From: Bradyrhizobium sp. Ash2021 | Lineage (GTDB): Bacteria; Pseudomonadota; Alphaproteobacteria; Rhizobiales; Xanthobacteraceae | NCBI RefSeq assembly: GCF_031202265.1 | Contig: NZ_CP100604.1 | Location: 3,392,501-3,456,500, forward strand | Direction: 5' to 3' | DNA length: 64,000 bases | Shown here: one piece after another, positions 1 to 8,586 of the stretch | Position numbering within the stretch: position 1 is the first letter of the stretch | How the letters are laid out: every line of letters starts with the position of its first letter | The notes under the pieces: generated by a model | Told to the model about the DNA's origin: nothing | The model's input: only the letters and a program-made list of their open reading frames with translations | The model's database searches: none | Made by a program: the position numbers and the translations under genes

Positions 1-2
1 AT

Positions 3-167
3 CTCGGCAAGGAGATTGAGCTTGCCTCCGGCATCGCCCCCGACGACCGCGTCATCACCGCGCCGCCCGACGGCATCGCCGACGGCGATCCGGTGCGCGT
101 CGTCGGCGCCGGCGCCAAGGGCGCAAAACCCACGACGGCGTCGGAAAAGCAGGACGTGAAGGGGTAG
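3..167 (+). CDS. RND efflux periplasmic adaptor (HlyD/MFP family), C-terminal end only
   Basis: The window opens inside this gene; 54 codons are visible before a TAG stop. The peptide reads SGIAPDDRVITAPPDGIADG followed by DPVRV and a Lys/Thr-rich tail, the usual last beta-barrel strand and tail of membrane-fusion adaptors that link an inner-membrane RND pump to an outer-membrane channel. The N-terminal signal, lipoyl and hairpin domains lie outside the window, so substrate and partner pump cannot be judged. The family call rests on a short tail. Confidence 0.5.
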   Translation, partial: LGKEIELASGIAPDDRVITAPPDGIADGDPVRVVGAGAKGAKPTTASEKQDVKG

Positions 168-210
168 GGGCGGGCCGACCTCTACCATCCGTCATGCCCG
201 GGCTTGACCC

Positions 211-1481
211 ACGGCTGTCCGGTTTAATTTTGGTGGACATGGCGCATGGCATTGATTCTTCTGTGTTCCAAGCGTTTGGCGACGTTTTGGGACACGGAGA
301 AGGATCAAGCCATGCAGCATCACAATAGTGTATTCCACAGCGTATTGAAGCAGGTTCCGTGGCATCGCTTTGATCAGCTTGTGGATGAGCACGGGGCCGA
401 CAAGCATGTTCGCACCCTGACGACGAAGAGCCAATTAATTGCGCTGATGTACGCACAATTGTCGGGGGCGCAGAGCCTGCGAGAGATCGAGGCCGGTCTG
501 CAGAGCCACGCCACCAGGCTCTACCATTTGGGCAGCGATGAGGTGTCGCGCTCGACGCTTGCGGATGCCAACGCACAGCGGCCCTGGCAGGTGTTCAGCG
601 GCCTGTTCGCGCATTTGGTCGGGCAGCTCACGCGTGGGCTCAAGCGCAAGACCGGCGAAGCGGTGCACCTGATCGATTCGAGCAGCCTTCGTCTGAGCGC
701 GCTGAGCAAGGACTGGGCGAGGTTCTCGGCAGGTGTCTGCGGCGCCAAGATGCACATCGTCTATGACCCCGACGCCGTTTGCCCGATCTATGCCGCTGTC
801 ACGCCGGCCAACATCAATGACATCACTGCCGCCAAGGACATGCCGATCGAGGCCGGGGCCACCTACGTGTTCGACCTCGGCTATTATGACTACTCCTGGT
901 GGGCCAAACTCCACGCCGCGGACTGCCGGATCGTGACCCGGCTCAAGAGCAACACCAAGCTTCACGTGGTCCACAAGAATGCAGTCGCGGCAGGCTCAAA
1001 TATTCTTTCTGATCGCATCGGCCATCTGCCGCAACGTATGGCACGCAACCGTCAAAACCCGTTCCAGGATCCCGTCCGCGAGATCCGCGTGCGCATCGAC
1101 ACCGGAAGGATCCTGCGCATCCTCACCAATGACCTCGATCTACCGGCAACCGATATCGCCGATCTCTATAAACGCCGTTGGCAGATTGAGCTGTTCTTTC
1201 GTTGGGTCAAGCAGACCCTCAAAATCAAGCAGTTCATTGGACGCTCCGAAAATGCCGTGCGCATTCAGATCGCAGTGGCTCTGATCGCCTTCCTACTGCT
1301 GCGCCTGGCACACACCGCCCAGCGAGCCGTTCACAGCCTGCTCACCTTCACCCGTCTGGTGCGCGTAAACCTTATGCACAGACGACCGATCAACAGGCTG
1401 CTCCTTCCACCGCCTCCGATCATCAAAGATCAGCGACAGTTGAGCCTCAGCCTATGCTAAAATTAAACCGGACAGCCGTGA
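211..1481 (+). mobile_element. IS4-family insertion sequence
   Basis: Perfect 22-bp terminal inverted repeats are visible: cacggctgtccggtttaatt at the left (210-231 in full) and its complement at the right (1459-1480). One transposase gene fills the interior. The 10-bp direct repeat ggcttgaccc lies at 201-210 and 1482-1491 and is probably the target duplication, which puts the ends near 211 and 1481, uncertain by a base or two. Joining the flanks restores cccgggcttgacccgggcat, a palindromic intergenic repeat, so the element landed in that repeat. Confidence 0.85.
312..1460 (+). CDS. IS4-family DDE transposase
   Basis: A 382-residue transposase catalysing cut-and-paste transposition of the surrounding element. 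An N-terminal DUF4372-type segment (FHSVLKQVPWHRFDQLVDEH) is followed by the RNase H-like DDE core. The first Asp lies in HLIDSSSLRL, the second in FDLGYYDYSWW, and the Glu in the IS4-type YREK signature (YKRRWQIELFFRWVKQTLK). The ATG at 312 is chosen over an upstream ATG at 246 because family members start MQHHNSVF-like just before DUF4372. The frame is intact and stops one base after entering the right inverted repeat, so the copy could be active. Confidence 0.85.
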   Translation: MQHHNSVFHSVLKQVPWHRFDQLVDEHGADKHVRTLTTKSQLIALMYAQLSGAQSLREIEAGLQSHATRLYHLGSDEVSRSTLADANAQRPWQVFSGLFAHLVGQLTRGLKRKTGEAVHLIDSSSLRLSALSKDWARFSAGVCGAKMHIVYDPDAVCPIYAAVTPANINDITAAKDMPIEAGATYVFDLGYYDYSWWAKLHAADCRIVTRLKSNTKLHVVHKNAVAAGSNILSDRIGHLPQRMARNRQNPFQDPVREIRVRIDTGRILRILTNDLDLPATDIADLYKRRWQIELFFRWVKQTLKIKQFIGRSENAVRIQIAVALIAFLLLRLAHTAQRAVHSLLTFTRLVRVNLMHRRPINRLLLPPPPIIKDQRQLSLSLC

Positions 1482-1600
1482 GGCTTGACCCGGGCATCCA
1501 CGACTTACTTTCTTTCGGTTCAACAAAGAACGTGGATGGCCGGGCATAGGCGAGCGGAAGCGACGCCGTCCTTCGGACGGCTAAGCCCGGCCATGACGGA
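1482..1600. repeat. Palindromic intergenic repeat, right half plus second hairpin
   Basis: The sequence restarts with ggcttgacccgggcatccac, the half of the palindromic repeat cut off by the IS4 element (other half 191-210). It is followed by a hairpin pairing atggccgggc (1536-1545) with gcccggccat (1585-1594). This is typical intergenic REP-like material between convergent genes and could also act as a bidirectional terminator. Confidence 0.6.
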
Positions 1601-1608
1601 GAGGATGT

Positions 1609-3123
1609 TCACCCCACCCGCCATTCCAGCACGCTATCCTCGGCCGTGACGATATTCCCGACCGTCCCCACCGGCGTGCGGTCCATGTTGCGCAGATGCG
1701 CCAGCGTCTTCGCGTCGCTGGCGGGAATTCGTCCCAATGTCCGCGCGTCGTTCGCGGTGCGCAGCATCACCACGCCGTGCTCGATCTCGCCTTTGCCGCC
1801 ATAGATCACGGTAAAGCTTTCGACCTTGCCCTTGCCGCCGGCTTCGGTGACGAACTCCGGCACGGCGCCCTTGCGGCGGTCGGCTGCGGCCTGCACGCTG
1901 GTGTCCTGCGCGAGCGCTTGCCTTGGCGCCGCGCGCGACAGCACCAGGCCGTGATGCTTGGTGACGAAGCCACCCTGGCCGTAGAGCAGGCCGAGCTTTG
2001 CCCCATTCCGCAGCTTGCGCACCATCGCGCAGGCCGCGTGCGTCATGTAGGTGTTGAGCGGCGCGCCAAAGAACGTCAGCCCGCCGGTCACGGTCGGCTG
2101 CACGTCAGCACCTAAGCCCAGCGTCCGCCGCGCCATCTTGGGCACGCAGGGAAAGCAGCTGTACAATTCGATCGCATCGAAATTTTTGCCGTCGCCTTCG
2201 ACCAGATCCATCACCGCTTTCAGCACGGCATTCTGCGGATGGCTCTCGTAAAACTGGTCGCGGACCAGATAATCGCGCGGCTCTTCCGCCGACGCGCCGC
2301 CCCAGGCGTAGACGATGCGATCTTCGCGGACGCCCGCCGCGCGGGCCTTGGCGAGGCTGGTCATCAGCAGCGCACCGCCCATGTTCACGGTCGGATTGGC
2401 CACCATCAGTTTTGTATACGGCCACGCGATCAGCCGGTTATCGGGCGAGGGCGTGGTGATTTCGTCCGGCGTGAAATGTTTTTTCAGCCATGAATTGGGA
2501 TTTTGCGAAGCGACATCCGAATAGGTCGACCACAGGCTACCCGACTCCGCCAGCGCCTCGCGCGGCGTCTGGCCCCAATACGCCGACGTCGCGGATTCAT
2601 ACAGCGGATAGACCGTGATCGGCCGGAACACGCCGAGTTTCACGGCAAGCGGCTTCTGGAACACCGCGCCGCGCTTCGGCTCCTCGACGTCATGCGCGAA
2701 CGGCGTCCATGGCAGGTCGATACCAGCGCGCTGCGCCTTGGTCGCGGTCGATTGCGCTTCGGCGCCGCAGACCGCGGCCACGCTGCACTCGCCGCGCGCG
2801 ATACGTTGCGCGGCCTCGTGCAGATACCGGATCGGGCTCTCGCCGCCGACCGGGCCGTAATAGAGATGTGAAGGCTGGACGCCAATACGCGCCGCGAGCT
2901 GTTGCTCGGGATCGCGGTAGCGCCAGCTCAGGAAATTGACGACGTCGAGCGAGCCGATCTCGCCAAGCAATTTTGCGCCTGAGTCCGCCTCCGCGCGCTT
3001 CAGTGCCTGCTCCAGCAAGGTGAGCGGCTCGAGGCCCGCGGTGGGTTCTTTCGGGCGATCGACGATTTCGCCGACGCCGACGATAACAGGAATGCGGTCT
3101 TCGGGGAGGGGGGATTTTGTCAT
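1609..3123 (-). CDS. Thiolase-like protein, TLP1 type (annotated elsewhere as acetyl-CoA acetyltransferase)
   Basis: 504 residues with a thiolase fold over about residues 10-400 and an extra C-terminal domain (about 410-504, containing YGGKGEIEHGVV and GRIPASDAKTL) like the additional domain of the SCP2-thiolase-like TLP1 proteins. The nucleophilic-Cys position reads GPVGGESPIRYL, without Cys. The usual HDCF motif reads ELYSCF, with Tyr for His. The protein therefore probably binds acyl-CoA but may not perform ordinary thiolysis. It sits 131 bp upstream, in genome order, of a co-oriented flavin oxidoreductase gene, with a palindromic repeat between. The start is the only good ATG, with a GAGAG-type ribosome site. 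Confidence 0.75.
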   Translation of the reverse strand: MTKSPLPEDRIPVIVGVGEIVDRPKEPTAGLEPLTLLEQALKRAEADSGAKLLGEIGSLDVVNFLSWRYRDPEQQLAARIGVQPSHLYYGPVGGESPIRYLHEAAQRIARGECSVAAVCGAEAQSTATKAQRAGIDLPWTPFAHDVEEPKRGAVFQKPLAVKLGVFRPITVYPLYESATSAYWGQTPREALAESGSLWSTYSDVASQNPNSWLKKHFTPDEITTPSPDNRLIAWPYTKLMVANPTVNMGGALLMTSLAKARAAGVREDRIVYAWGGASAEEPRDYLVRDQFYESHPQNAVLKAVMDLVEGDGKNFDAIELYSCFPCVPKMARRTLGLGADVQPTVTGGLTFFGAPLNTYMTHAACAMVRKLRNGAKLGLLYGQGGFVTKHHGLVLSRAAPRQALAQDTSVQAAADRRKGAVPEFVTEAGGKGKVESFTVIYGGKGEIEHGVVMLRTANDARTLGRIPASDAKTLAHLRNMDRTPVGTVGNIVTAEDSVLEWRVG

Positions 3124-3164
3124 TTTTTTTGTTTCACTCTCTCAGATCGTCAATTCGTTACATC

Positions 3165-3250
3165 CGTCATTGCGAGGAGCGAAGCGACGAAGCAATCCAT
3201 TCTTTCCTTCCGCGGAGAGATGGATTGCTTCGCTTCGCTCGCTATGACGG
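3165..3250. repeat. Palindromic intergenic repeat, cgtcattgcgag family
   Basis: Long imperfect hairpin: cgtcattgcgaggagcgaag on the left pairs with cttcgctcgctatgacg on the right, with inner arms around gaagcaatccat and atggattgcttc. Related copies occur at 6382, 14506, 20101, 26765 and 61938. Confidence 0.8.
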
Positions 3251-3254
3251 GCAC

Positions 3255-4388
3255 CTACTCCGCCACCAGCGCATTCATGTGCTCCACCGCCTCGACAAAA
3301 TCTTCCTTGAACTCCTGCACCACCGCGCCCGCCGACTTCACGCTGTCGATCAGGCCGACGCCCTGGCCGACGAAATAGCTGACGAGATCGCGCGCCTGCG
3401 TATTGCCGGCTGCGGCTGCACGATCGATCGAGTTGAAGGCGTCGCGGCTGATGATGCTCTGCAGCGGCATCGGCAGCGCGCCGGGGCTGTCGGGCCCGCG
3501 ATCCCAGGCGTCGGTCCACACCGAACGGAGTTGCCGCGCCGGTTTTCCGGTGCGGCCCTTGGAGCGGATCGCGTCGCGCGAGGACGCCGCGATCATTTTC
3601 TCGCGGAAGATTTCGGTGGTCTCGGACTCGACAGTGGCAAGCCACACCGAGCCGGTCCAGGCGCCGGCGGCGCCCATCGCCATGCACGCCGCCATCTGGC
3701 GCCCGGTCATGATGCCGCCCGCCGCCAGCACCGGCACGTCGCGGATCGGCTTGATCGCCTTGATCACCTCGGGCACCAGCACCATGGTCGAGACCTCGCC
3801 GCAATGGCCGCCGGCCTCGGTGCCCTGCACGACCAGAATATCGACGCCGGCCGCGACCTGGCGCAGCGCATGTTCCTTGGCGCCGACCAGTGCGGCGACC
3901 GGCACATTGTGCTTCTTGCCGCGATCGATCATCGCCTTCGGCGGCACGCCGAGCGCGTTGGCGATCAGCCGGATCGGATGATCGAAGGAGACGTCGAGCA
4001 GTTCCAGCGCGCGCTGCGCGTCGAACGGCTGCGGCTGATTGTCGGCGACATTGGTCGTCGTCAGTTCGATGCCGTACTTCTTCAGGAGGTTGCGGGTGAA
4101 GTCGCGATGCGCGGGCGATATCCGCGCCTCCAGGCTCTTCCAGGTGACGTCCTTTTCGCCCGCTGTCGAAATGTTCTCGGGGATCAGGACATCGACGCCG
4201 TAGGGTTTGCCGTCGGCGTGATCGTCGATCCATTTCAGCTCCCGCTCCAGCGTTTCGGGCGAGTGCGCGGTCGCACCCAGCACGCCGAAACCGCCGGCGC
4301 GGCTGACGGCTGCCACCACGTCGCGGCAATGGCTGAAGGCCAGCAGGGGGAATTCAATTCCCAGCATGTCGCAGATCGGTGATTTCAT
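3255..4388 (-). CDS. NAD(P)H-dependent flavin oxidoreductase / nitronate monooxygenase family
   Basis: 377-residue FMN-binding TIM-barrel protein of the nitronate monooxygenase (2-nitropropane dioxygenase) family. The N-terminus PICDMLGIEFPLLAFSH and the phosphate-binding region GTEAGGHCGE and PVLAAGGIMTGRQM are typical. Members oxidise nitronates or act as NAD(P)H:quinone or enoyl reductases, so the substrate is not fixed by sequence. The ATG at 4388 is chosen because GGGAG lies about 12 bases upstream; an in-frame ATG at 4430 has no ribosome site. It is divergent from the Baeyer-Villiger monooxygenase gene at 4716, which suggests shared control from the 327-bp gap. Confidence 0.82.
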   Translation of the reverse strand: MKSPICDMLGIEFPLLAFSHCRDVVAAVSRAGGFGVLGATAHSPETLERELKWIDDHADGKPYGVDVLIPENISTAGEKDVTWKSLEARISPAHRDFTRNLLKKYGIELTTTNVADNQPQPFDAQRALELLDVSFDHPIRLIANALGVPPKAMIDRGKKHNVPVAALVGAKEHALRQVAAGVDILVVQGTEAGGHCGEVSTMVLVPEVIKAIKPIRDVPVLAAGGIMTGRQMAACMAMGAAGAWTGSVWLATVESETTEIFREKMIAASSRDAIRSKGRTGKPARQLRSVWTDAWDRGPDSPGALPMPLQSIISRDAFNSIDRAAAAGNTQARDLVSYFVGQGVGLIDSVKSAGAVVQEFKEDFVEAVEHMNALVAE

Positions 4389-4715
4389 GGTTTTGTTCAC
4401 TCCCTGCGGCAGCGTTTTGGTGCTGCTCATTTCGTTTCGAATTCACGCGTTGTTGCCGGACGCTAGCGCATCGAGGGTGTGCATGCCAAGTCTCCGACCT
4501 CATCCTGAGGAGCGGCGTCGTCGCCGCGTCTCGAAGGATGGGCCACGGGCCTCATGGTTCGAGACGGCGCAAGTGCGCCTCCTCACCATGAGGAATGAGC
4601 ATTCCACGCTGCAGAATATGCAGCCCGGAACGACGGTTTTGTCTCTTGCGCTTTGGCTGGCCGAAGGGAATGCTGCTCTGCAAATCGACAAGAAATCCTT
4701 GGGGAGCCCGCCTTC
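4389..4715. other. Divergent intergenic region with one palindromic repeat
   Basis: 327 bp between divergent genes. It holds a palindromic repeat of the catcctgagg family (4499-4595: catcctgaggagcggcgtcg on the left, cctcctcaccatgagga on the right; relatives at 8459 and 47868). The remaining roughly 120 bp at each side must carry both promoters, but no convincing -35/-10 pair stands out. Confidence 0.55.
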
Positions 4716-6380
4716 ATGTCCGCCGCCTTGCCATCCGTATCCGGTAAAGCTTCCGAGACCTACGACGTCGTCGTGGTCGGCGCCGGCTTTGCCGGCATGT
4801 ACATGCTGCACCGGCTGCGCAAGCAGGGAATGACGGCGCGGGTCTATGAGCAGGGCGATGGCGTCGGCGGCACCTGGTACTGGAATCGCTATCCCGGCGC
4901 ACGCTGCGACGTCGAGAGCATGCAATATTCCTACTCGTTCTCCGACGAGCTGCAGCAGGAATGGGACTGGAGCGAGCGCTACGCGCCGCAGCCCGAGATC
5001 CTGAAATACGCCAACCACGTCGCCGACCGTTTTAATCTCCGCCCCGATATCCAATTCAACACCCGCGTCGAACGGGCCGAGTTCGACGAGAGCGCCGGCG
5101 TCTGGTCGGTCGCCACGTCCGGCGGCAAGACTGTGACCGCTAAGTACGTCGTGCTCGCGACCGGTTGCCTCTCGAACGCGAAGATGCCCGACATCAGGGG
5201 TCTCGATGGCTTCAAGGGCAAGGTTTATCACACCGGCCACTGGCCGCACGAAGCGGTCGATTTCACCGGCCAGCGCGTGGCCGTGATCGGCACGGGATCG
5301 TCGGGCATCCAGTCGGTGCCCATCATCGCCGAGCAGGCCAGCCATCTTACGGTATTCCAGCGCACCGCGAATTTTTCCATTCCCGCCCGCAACGCTGTTC
5401 TGACCGAAGACGAGCGACAACGGTTCCGCGAAAAATATCCGGAAATAAGGCGCTTTGCCCGCGAGGAGGCGCGCAACGGCATCTATACCGATCTGCCCGA
5501 TCGCGGCGCGCTTGACGACGGCGACAACGAGCGCCGCGCCAAATATGAATCACGCTGGAGCAAGGGCGGGCTGACCTTCATGTCGGTCTACAACAACCTC
5601 GCGCTCGACAAGACGGCCAACGACACCGCCGCCGATTTCGTCCGCGAGAAGATCGCCGAGATCGTGAAGGATCCGCAAACCGCAAAACTGCTGCAGCCGA
5701 ACAACCACCCGATCGGTTCGAAACGCATCTGCATCGACACCGATTATTTCGCGACCTTCAATCGGGCGAACGTGACGCTGGTCGACATCAAGTCCAGCCC
5801 GATCGAGGAGATCACCGCGAATGCAGTGCGCGCCGGCGATAAGGACTTTGAGGTCGATGCTTTGGTGCTGGCGACCGGCTTCGATGCCATGACCGGCTCG
5901 GTCGCAAAAATCGACATCCGCGGCCGCAACGGACAGGCGCTGAACCAGAAATGGGCCGAGGGTCCAAAAACCTATCTCGGCCTGATGAGCGCGGGTTTTC
6001 CAAACCTGTTCATCATCACCGGTCCCGGCAGCCCGTCGGTACTGTCCAACATGATCGTTTCGATCGAGCAGCATGTCGACTGGATCGCCGATTGCGTCGC
6101 CTATATGCGCAACCACGGCCTCCAGACGATGGAAGCGGACAAGGACGCCGAGGACAAGTGGGTGGCCCATGTCAACGAGGTTGCCTACACCACGCTCTAT
6201 CCGCAGGCCAATTCCTGGTACATGGGCGCCAACGTGCCGGGCAAGCCGCGGATCTTCATGCCCTATATCGGCGGCGTCGGACCGTACCGGCAGATCTGCA
6301 ACGACATCGCGGCGAAGGGCTATGAGGGGTTTGTGATGGCGGGCGCGGAGCAGAAGCGGAAAGTGGCGGCGTCTCAATGA
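4716..6380 (+). CDS. Flavin-containing Baeyer-Villiger monooxygenase (cyclohexanone/cycloalkanone type)
   Basis: 554-residue FAD and NADPH enzyme inserting oxygen beside a ketone to give an ester or lactone. The FAD Rossmann motif GAGFAGMY is near residue 19, the BVMO fingerprint is FKGKVYHTGHWP (family consensus FxGxxxHTxxW), and the second nucleotide motif is VIGTGSSGIQ. Length and the GGTWYWNRYPGARCD segment match type I cycloalkanone BVMOs. The ATG at 4716 is chosen for the GGGGAG at 4701-4706; an in-frame ATG at 4653 lacks a ribosome site. The neighbours are CoA-ester enzymes, so a lactone-forming step feeding beta-oxidation is plausible; the actual ketone is unknown. Confidence 0.88.
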   Translation: MSAALPSVSGKASETYDVVVVGAGFAGMYMLHRLRKQGMTARVYEQGDGVGGTWYWNRYPGARCDVESMQYSYSFSDELQQEWDWSERYAPQPEILKYANHVADRFNLRPDIQFNTRVERAEFDESAGVWSVATSGGKTVTAKYVVLATGCLSNAKMPDIRGLDGFKGKVYHTGHWPHEAVDFTGQRVAVIGTGSSGIQSVPIIAEQASHLTVFQRTANFSIPARNAVLTEDERQRFREKYPEIRRFAREEARNGIYTDLPDRGALDDGDNERRAKYESRWSKGGLTFMSVYNNLALDKTANDTAADFVREKIAEIVKDPQTAKLLQPNNHPIGSKRICIDTDYFATFNRANVTLVDIKSSPIEEITANAVRAGDKDFEVDALVLATGFDAMTGSVAKIDIRGRNGQALNQKWAEGPKTYLGLMSAGFPNLFIITGPGSPSVLSNMIVSIEQHVDWIADCVAYMRNHGLQTMEADKDAEDKWVAHVNEVAYTTLYPQANSWYMGANVPGKPRIFMPYIGGVGPYRQICNDIAAKGYEGFVMAGAEQKRKVAASQ

Positions 6381-6381
6381 C

Positions 6382-6503
6382 CGTCATTGCGAGCCAACGG
6401 GTCGCGCGAATGCGCGCCCGATGACAGGCTCCGCGAAGCAATCCATCCCACCACGAAAAGAAAGAATGGATTGCTTCGTCGCTGCGCTCCTCGCAATGAC
6501 GGG
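6382..6503. repeat. Palindromic intergenic repeat, cgtcattgcgag family
   Basis: Inverted arms ccgtcattgcgag at the left and ctcctcgcaatgacggg at the right, with the paired inner arms gaagcaatccat and atggattgcttc. This copy carries the extra internal segment aacgggtcgcgcgaatgcgc, also present in the copy at 20101. Confidence 0.8.
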
Positions 6504-6520
6504 GTAAAAAAATCGGGTCT

Positions 6521-6608
6521 CGTAGGCTGGGCAAAGCGAAGCGCGCCCACCATCTAGTGCGGAGCTTGGGTGGTGGGCAGGGCGCAAGCGCCTTTGCCCA
6601 CCCTACGA
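6521..6608. repeat. Palindromic intergenic repeat, gtaggctgggcaaag family
   Basis: Arms gtaggctgggcaaagcg and gcgcctttgcccaccctac pair around a second hairpin (gcccaccatc with gggtggtgggc). A shorter relative lies at 9330-9367. It is directly upstream of the yghU ribosome site. Confidence 0.75.
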
Positions 6609-6631
6609 ATTCACAATCAGGAGCTAACCGA

Positions 6632-7531
6632 GTGACCGACGCACCCGTGACTGAAACCCCCGCCTACGAGCCGCCAAAAGTCTGGACCTGGAACAAGGGG
6701 AGCGGCGGCCGCTTTGCCAGCATCAACCGCCCGATCGCAGGCGCAACGCATGACAAGGAGCTGCCGGTCGGCCGTCATCCGATGCAGTTGTATTCGCTGG
6801 CGACGCCGAATGGCGTCAAGGCGACCGTGATGCTGGAAGAGCTGCTCGCGCTCGGGCACAGCGGCGCCGAATACGACGCGTGGCTGATCAAGATCGACGG
6901 CAACCAGTTCGGCTCTGGCTTCGTCGCGGTCAATCCGAACTCGAAAATCCCGGCGCTGATGGACCGCAGCGGACCGACGCCGATCCGGGTGTTCGAATCC
7001 GGCGCGATCCTGGTGCATCTTGCGGAAAAATTCGGGGCCTTGCTGCCATCGGGCGGTCAGGCGCGCGCGGAATGCCTGTCGTGGCTGTTCTGGCAGATGG
7101 GCAGCGCGCCGTTTCTCGGCGGCGGCTTTGGCCATTTCTATGCCTACGCGCCGGAAAAGATCGAATACGCCATCGACCGCTACGCGATGGAGGTGAAGCG
7201 CCAGCTCGACGTGCTCGATCGGCGGCTTGCGGACAACGAATATCTCGCAGGCCACGACTATACGATCGCCGACATCGCGGTATGGCCCTGGTATGGCTCG
7301 CTGGTGAAGGGCGTGCTCTATGGCGCGGGCGAATTTTTATCCGTGCAGGACTACAAGAACGTGCAGCGCTGGACCGATGCGATTGCCAAACGCCCAGGCG
7401 TGCAGCGCGGCCGCATGGTGAACCGCACGTGGGGCGATCCCGCCAGCCAGTTGCACGAGCGCCACGACGCCAGCGATTTCGAAACGAAGACGCAGGACAA
7501 GATTGGAGAGGTCGTCAGCGCGTCGCCGTAG
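6632..7531 (+). CDS. yghU: Glutathione S-transferase family, YghU-type disulfide-bond oxidoreductase
   Basis: 299 residues closely matching Escherichia coli YghU along its length: PPKVWTWNKGSGGRFASINR, then PVGRHPMQLYSLATPNG, AEYDAWLIKIDGNQFGSGF, APFLGGGFGHFYAYAPEKIE and the tail QLHERHDASDFETKT. YghU binds two glutathione molecules (or glutathione disulfide) per subunit and shows disulfide-bond reductase activity. The start is the GTG at 6632, preceded by CAGGAG at 6618-6623; longer in-frame readings enter the repeat upstream. Role here is probably redox protection beside flavin monooxygenases; no partner gene is obvious. Confidence 0.9.
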   Translation: MTDAPVTETPAYEPPKVWTWNKGSGGRFASINRPIAGATHDKELPVGRHPMQLYSLATPNGVKATVMLEELLALGHSGAEYDAWLIKIDGNQFGSGFVAVNPNSKIPALMDRSGPTPIRVFESGAILVHLAEKFGALLPSGGQARAECLSWLFWQMGSAPFLGGGFGHFYAYAPEKIEYAIDRYAMEVKRQLDVLDRRLADNEYLAGHDYTIADIAVWPWYGSLVKGVLYGAGEFLSVQDYKNVQRWTDAIAKRPGVQRGRMVNRTWGDPASQLHERHDASDFETKTQDKIGEVVSASP

Positions 7532-7569
7532 GGCGCACGTAGCGGCCAAGAAACTGATCAGGGGGGCCG

Positions 7570-8436
7570 ATGATGGATCCGATCAGACGCACCATACTGA
7601 CCACGGGCGCCGCGGTGACGGCGATCGCCACAGCACCGCGCGCGTTCGCGCAGCAGACCGGGCAGGGAGGAGCCGCCATGAGCTTTTTTGAAAAAGGCGC
7701 CGTACGCATCCACTACGAGGAGGCCGGTTCCGGCTACCCGCTGCTGCTGATTGCGGGCGGCGGATTGAACTCGACGATATCGGGCCTCAGCGGCAGTTAC
7801 CCGCCCTTCGACTCCTTCGTGGAATTCAAGGGCGAATACCGCTGCATCGCCGCGGATCTGCGCAACGCCAATGCCGGCCAGTCCACCGGCCCGCTCGAGA
7901 TCGAGCGTCCCTGGGATTCTCACACCGACGACCAACTCGGTCTGATGGATCATCTCGGTATCGACAAGTTCATGGTGCTGGGCTTTTGCATCGACGGCCC
8001 CATGATCTGGAACCTGTTGCGGCGCGCGCCAAATCGCATCGTCGCCGCGGTGCTGGCGCAGCCCAGCGGCTCGCGCCCGGAAATGCGCAACCTGTTCTAC
8101 GACAACAATATGAAAGGCTGGGGGCCCGAGCTGGTCAAACGCCGGTCCGAAGTCACGATGGAGACGGTGGAGAAATTCCTGACCAGGATGTACCGCACCA
8201 ACCCCGATTTCGTCTTCACCGTGACGCGCGACTTCGTCCGCCAGTGCCAGACGCCGGTGCTGATCCTGCCCGACGATGTCCCGGCCCATCCCTATGCGGT
8301 CGCGATGGAAGCGGCGATGCTGGCGCCGAACGCCGAAGTCAGCATGTTCCCGTGGAAGGAGCCCCAGGAGCGGATTCCGCTCGCGGTGCGGCAAATCCGT
8401 TCCTTCCTGCGGGCGCATCGGCCGGCTGCGGCGTAG
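7570..8436 (+). CDS. Alpha/beta hydrolase with possible Tat signal and Cys nucleophile
   Basis: 288 residues from the ATG at 7570. The first 27 look like a Tat signal: RRTIL, a hydrophobic stretch and RAFAQQ. The hydrolase domain starts at MSFFEKGAVRIHYEE; that Met, at 7678, also has a strong ribosome site (GGGAGGAG), so a shorter cytoplasmic form or an alternative true start is possible. The nucleophile elbow reads LGFCIDG, with Cys140 where Ser is usual, as in dienelactone hydrolases. The C-terminal region (SMFPWKEPQERIP) lacks the GHF-type catalytic His. The gene is 38 bp after yghU. Lactone or ester hydrolysis fits the neighbouring monooxygenase, but the altered triad makes activity uncertain. 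Confidence 0.75.
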   Translation: MMDPIRRTILTTGAAVTAIATAPRAFAQQTGQGGAAMSFFEKGAVRIHYEEAGSGYPLLLIAGGGLNSTISGLSGSYPPFDSFVEFKGEYRCIAADLRNANAGQSTGPLEIERPWDSHTDDQLGLMDHLGIDKFMVLGFCIDGPMIWNLLRRAPNRIVAAVLAQPSGSRPEMRNLFYDNNMKGWGPELVKRRSEVTMETVEKFLTRMYRTNPDFVFTVTRDFVRQCQTPVLILPDDVPAHPYAVAMEAAMLAPNAEVSMFPWKEPQERIPLAVRQIRSFLRAHRPAAA

Positions 8437-8458
8437 GGCGGCAGCCGTGTCTGTGTTC

Positions 8459-8556
8459 CGTCATCCTGAGGTGCGCGCCCTTGCGCGCCTCGAAGCATGA
8501 GCACGGCCCGTGGCCCATCCTTCTAGGCTCGCTACGCTCGCACCTCAGGATGACGG
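8459..8556. repeat. Palindromic intergenic repeat, catcctgagg family
   Basis: Arms cgtcatcctgaggtgcg and cgcacctcaggatgacgg flank an imperfect stem between convergent genes. Related to 4499-4595 and 47868-47962. The position suggests it may also terminate transcription from both sides. Confidence 0.75.
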
Positions 8557-8586
8557 CTGCGCTGATTTCACCCAAGCCATCACGCT

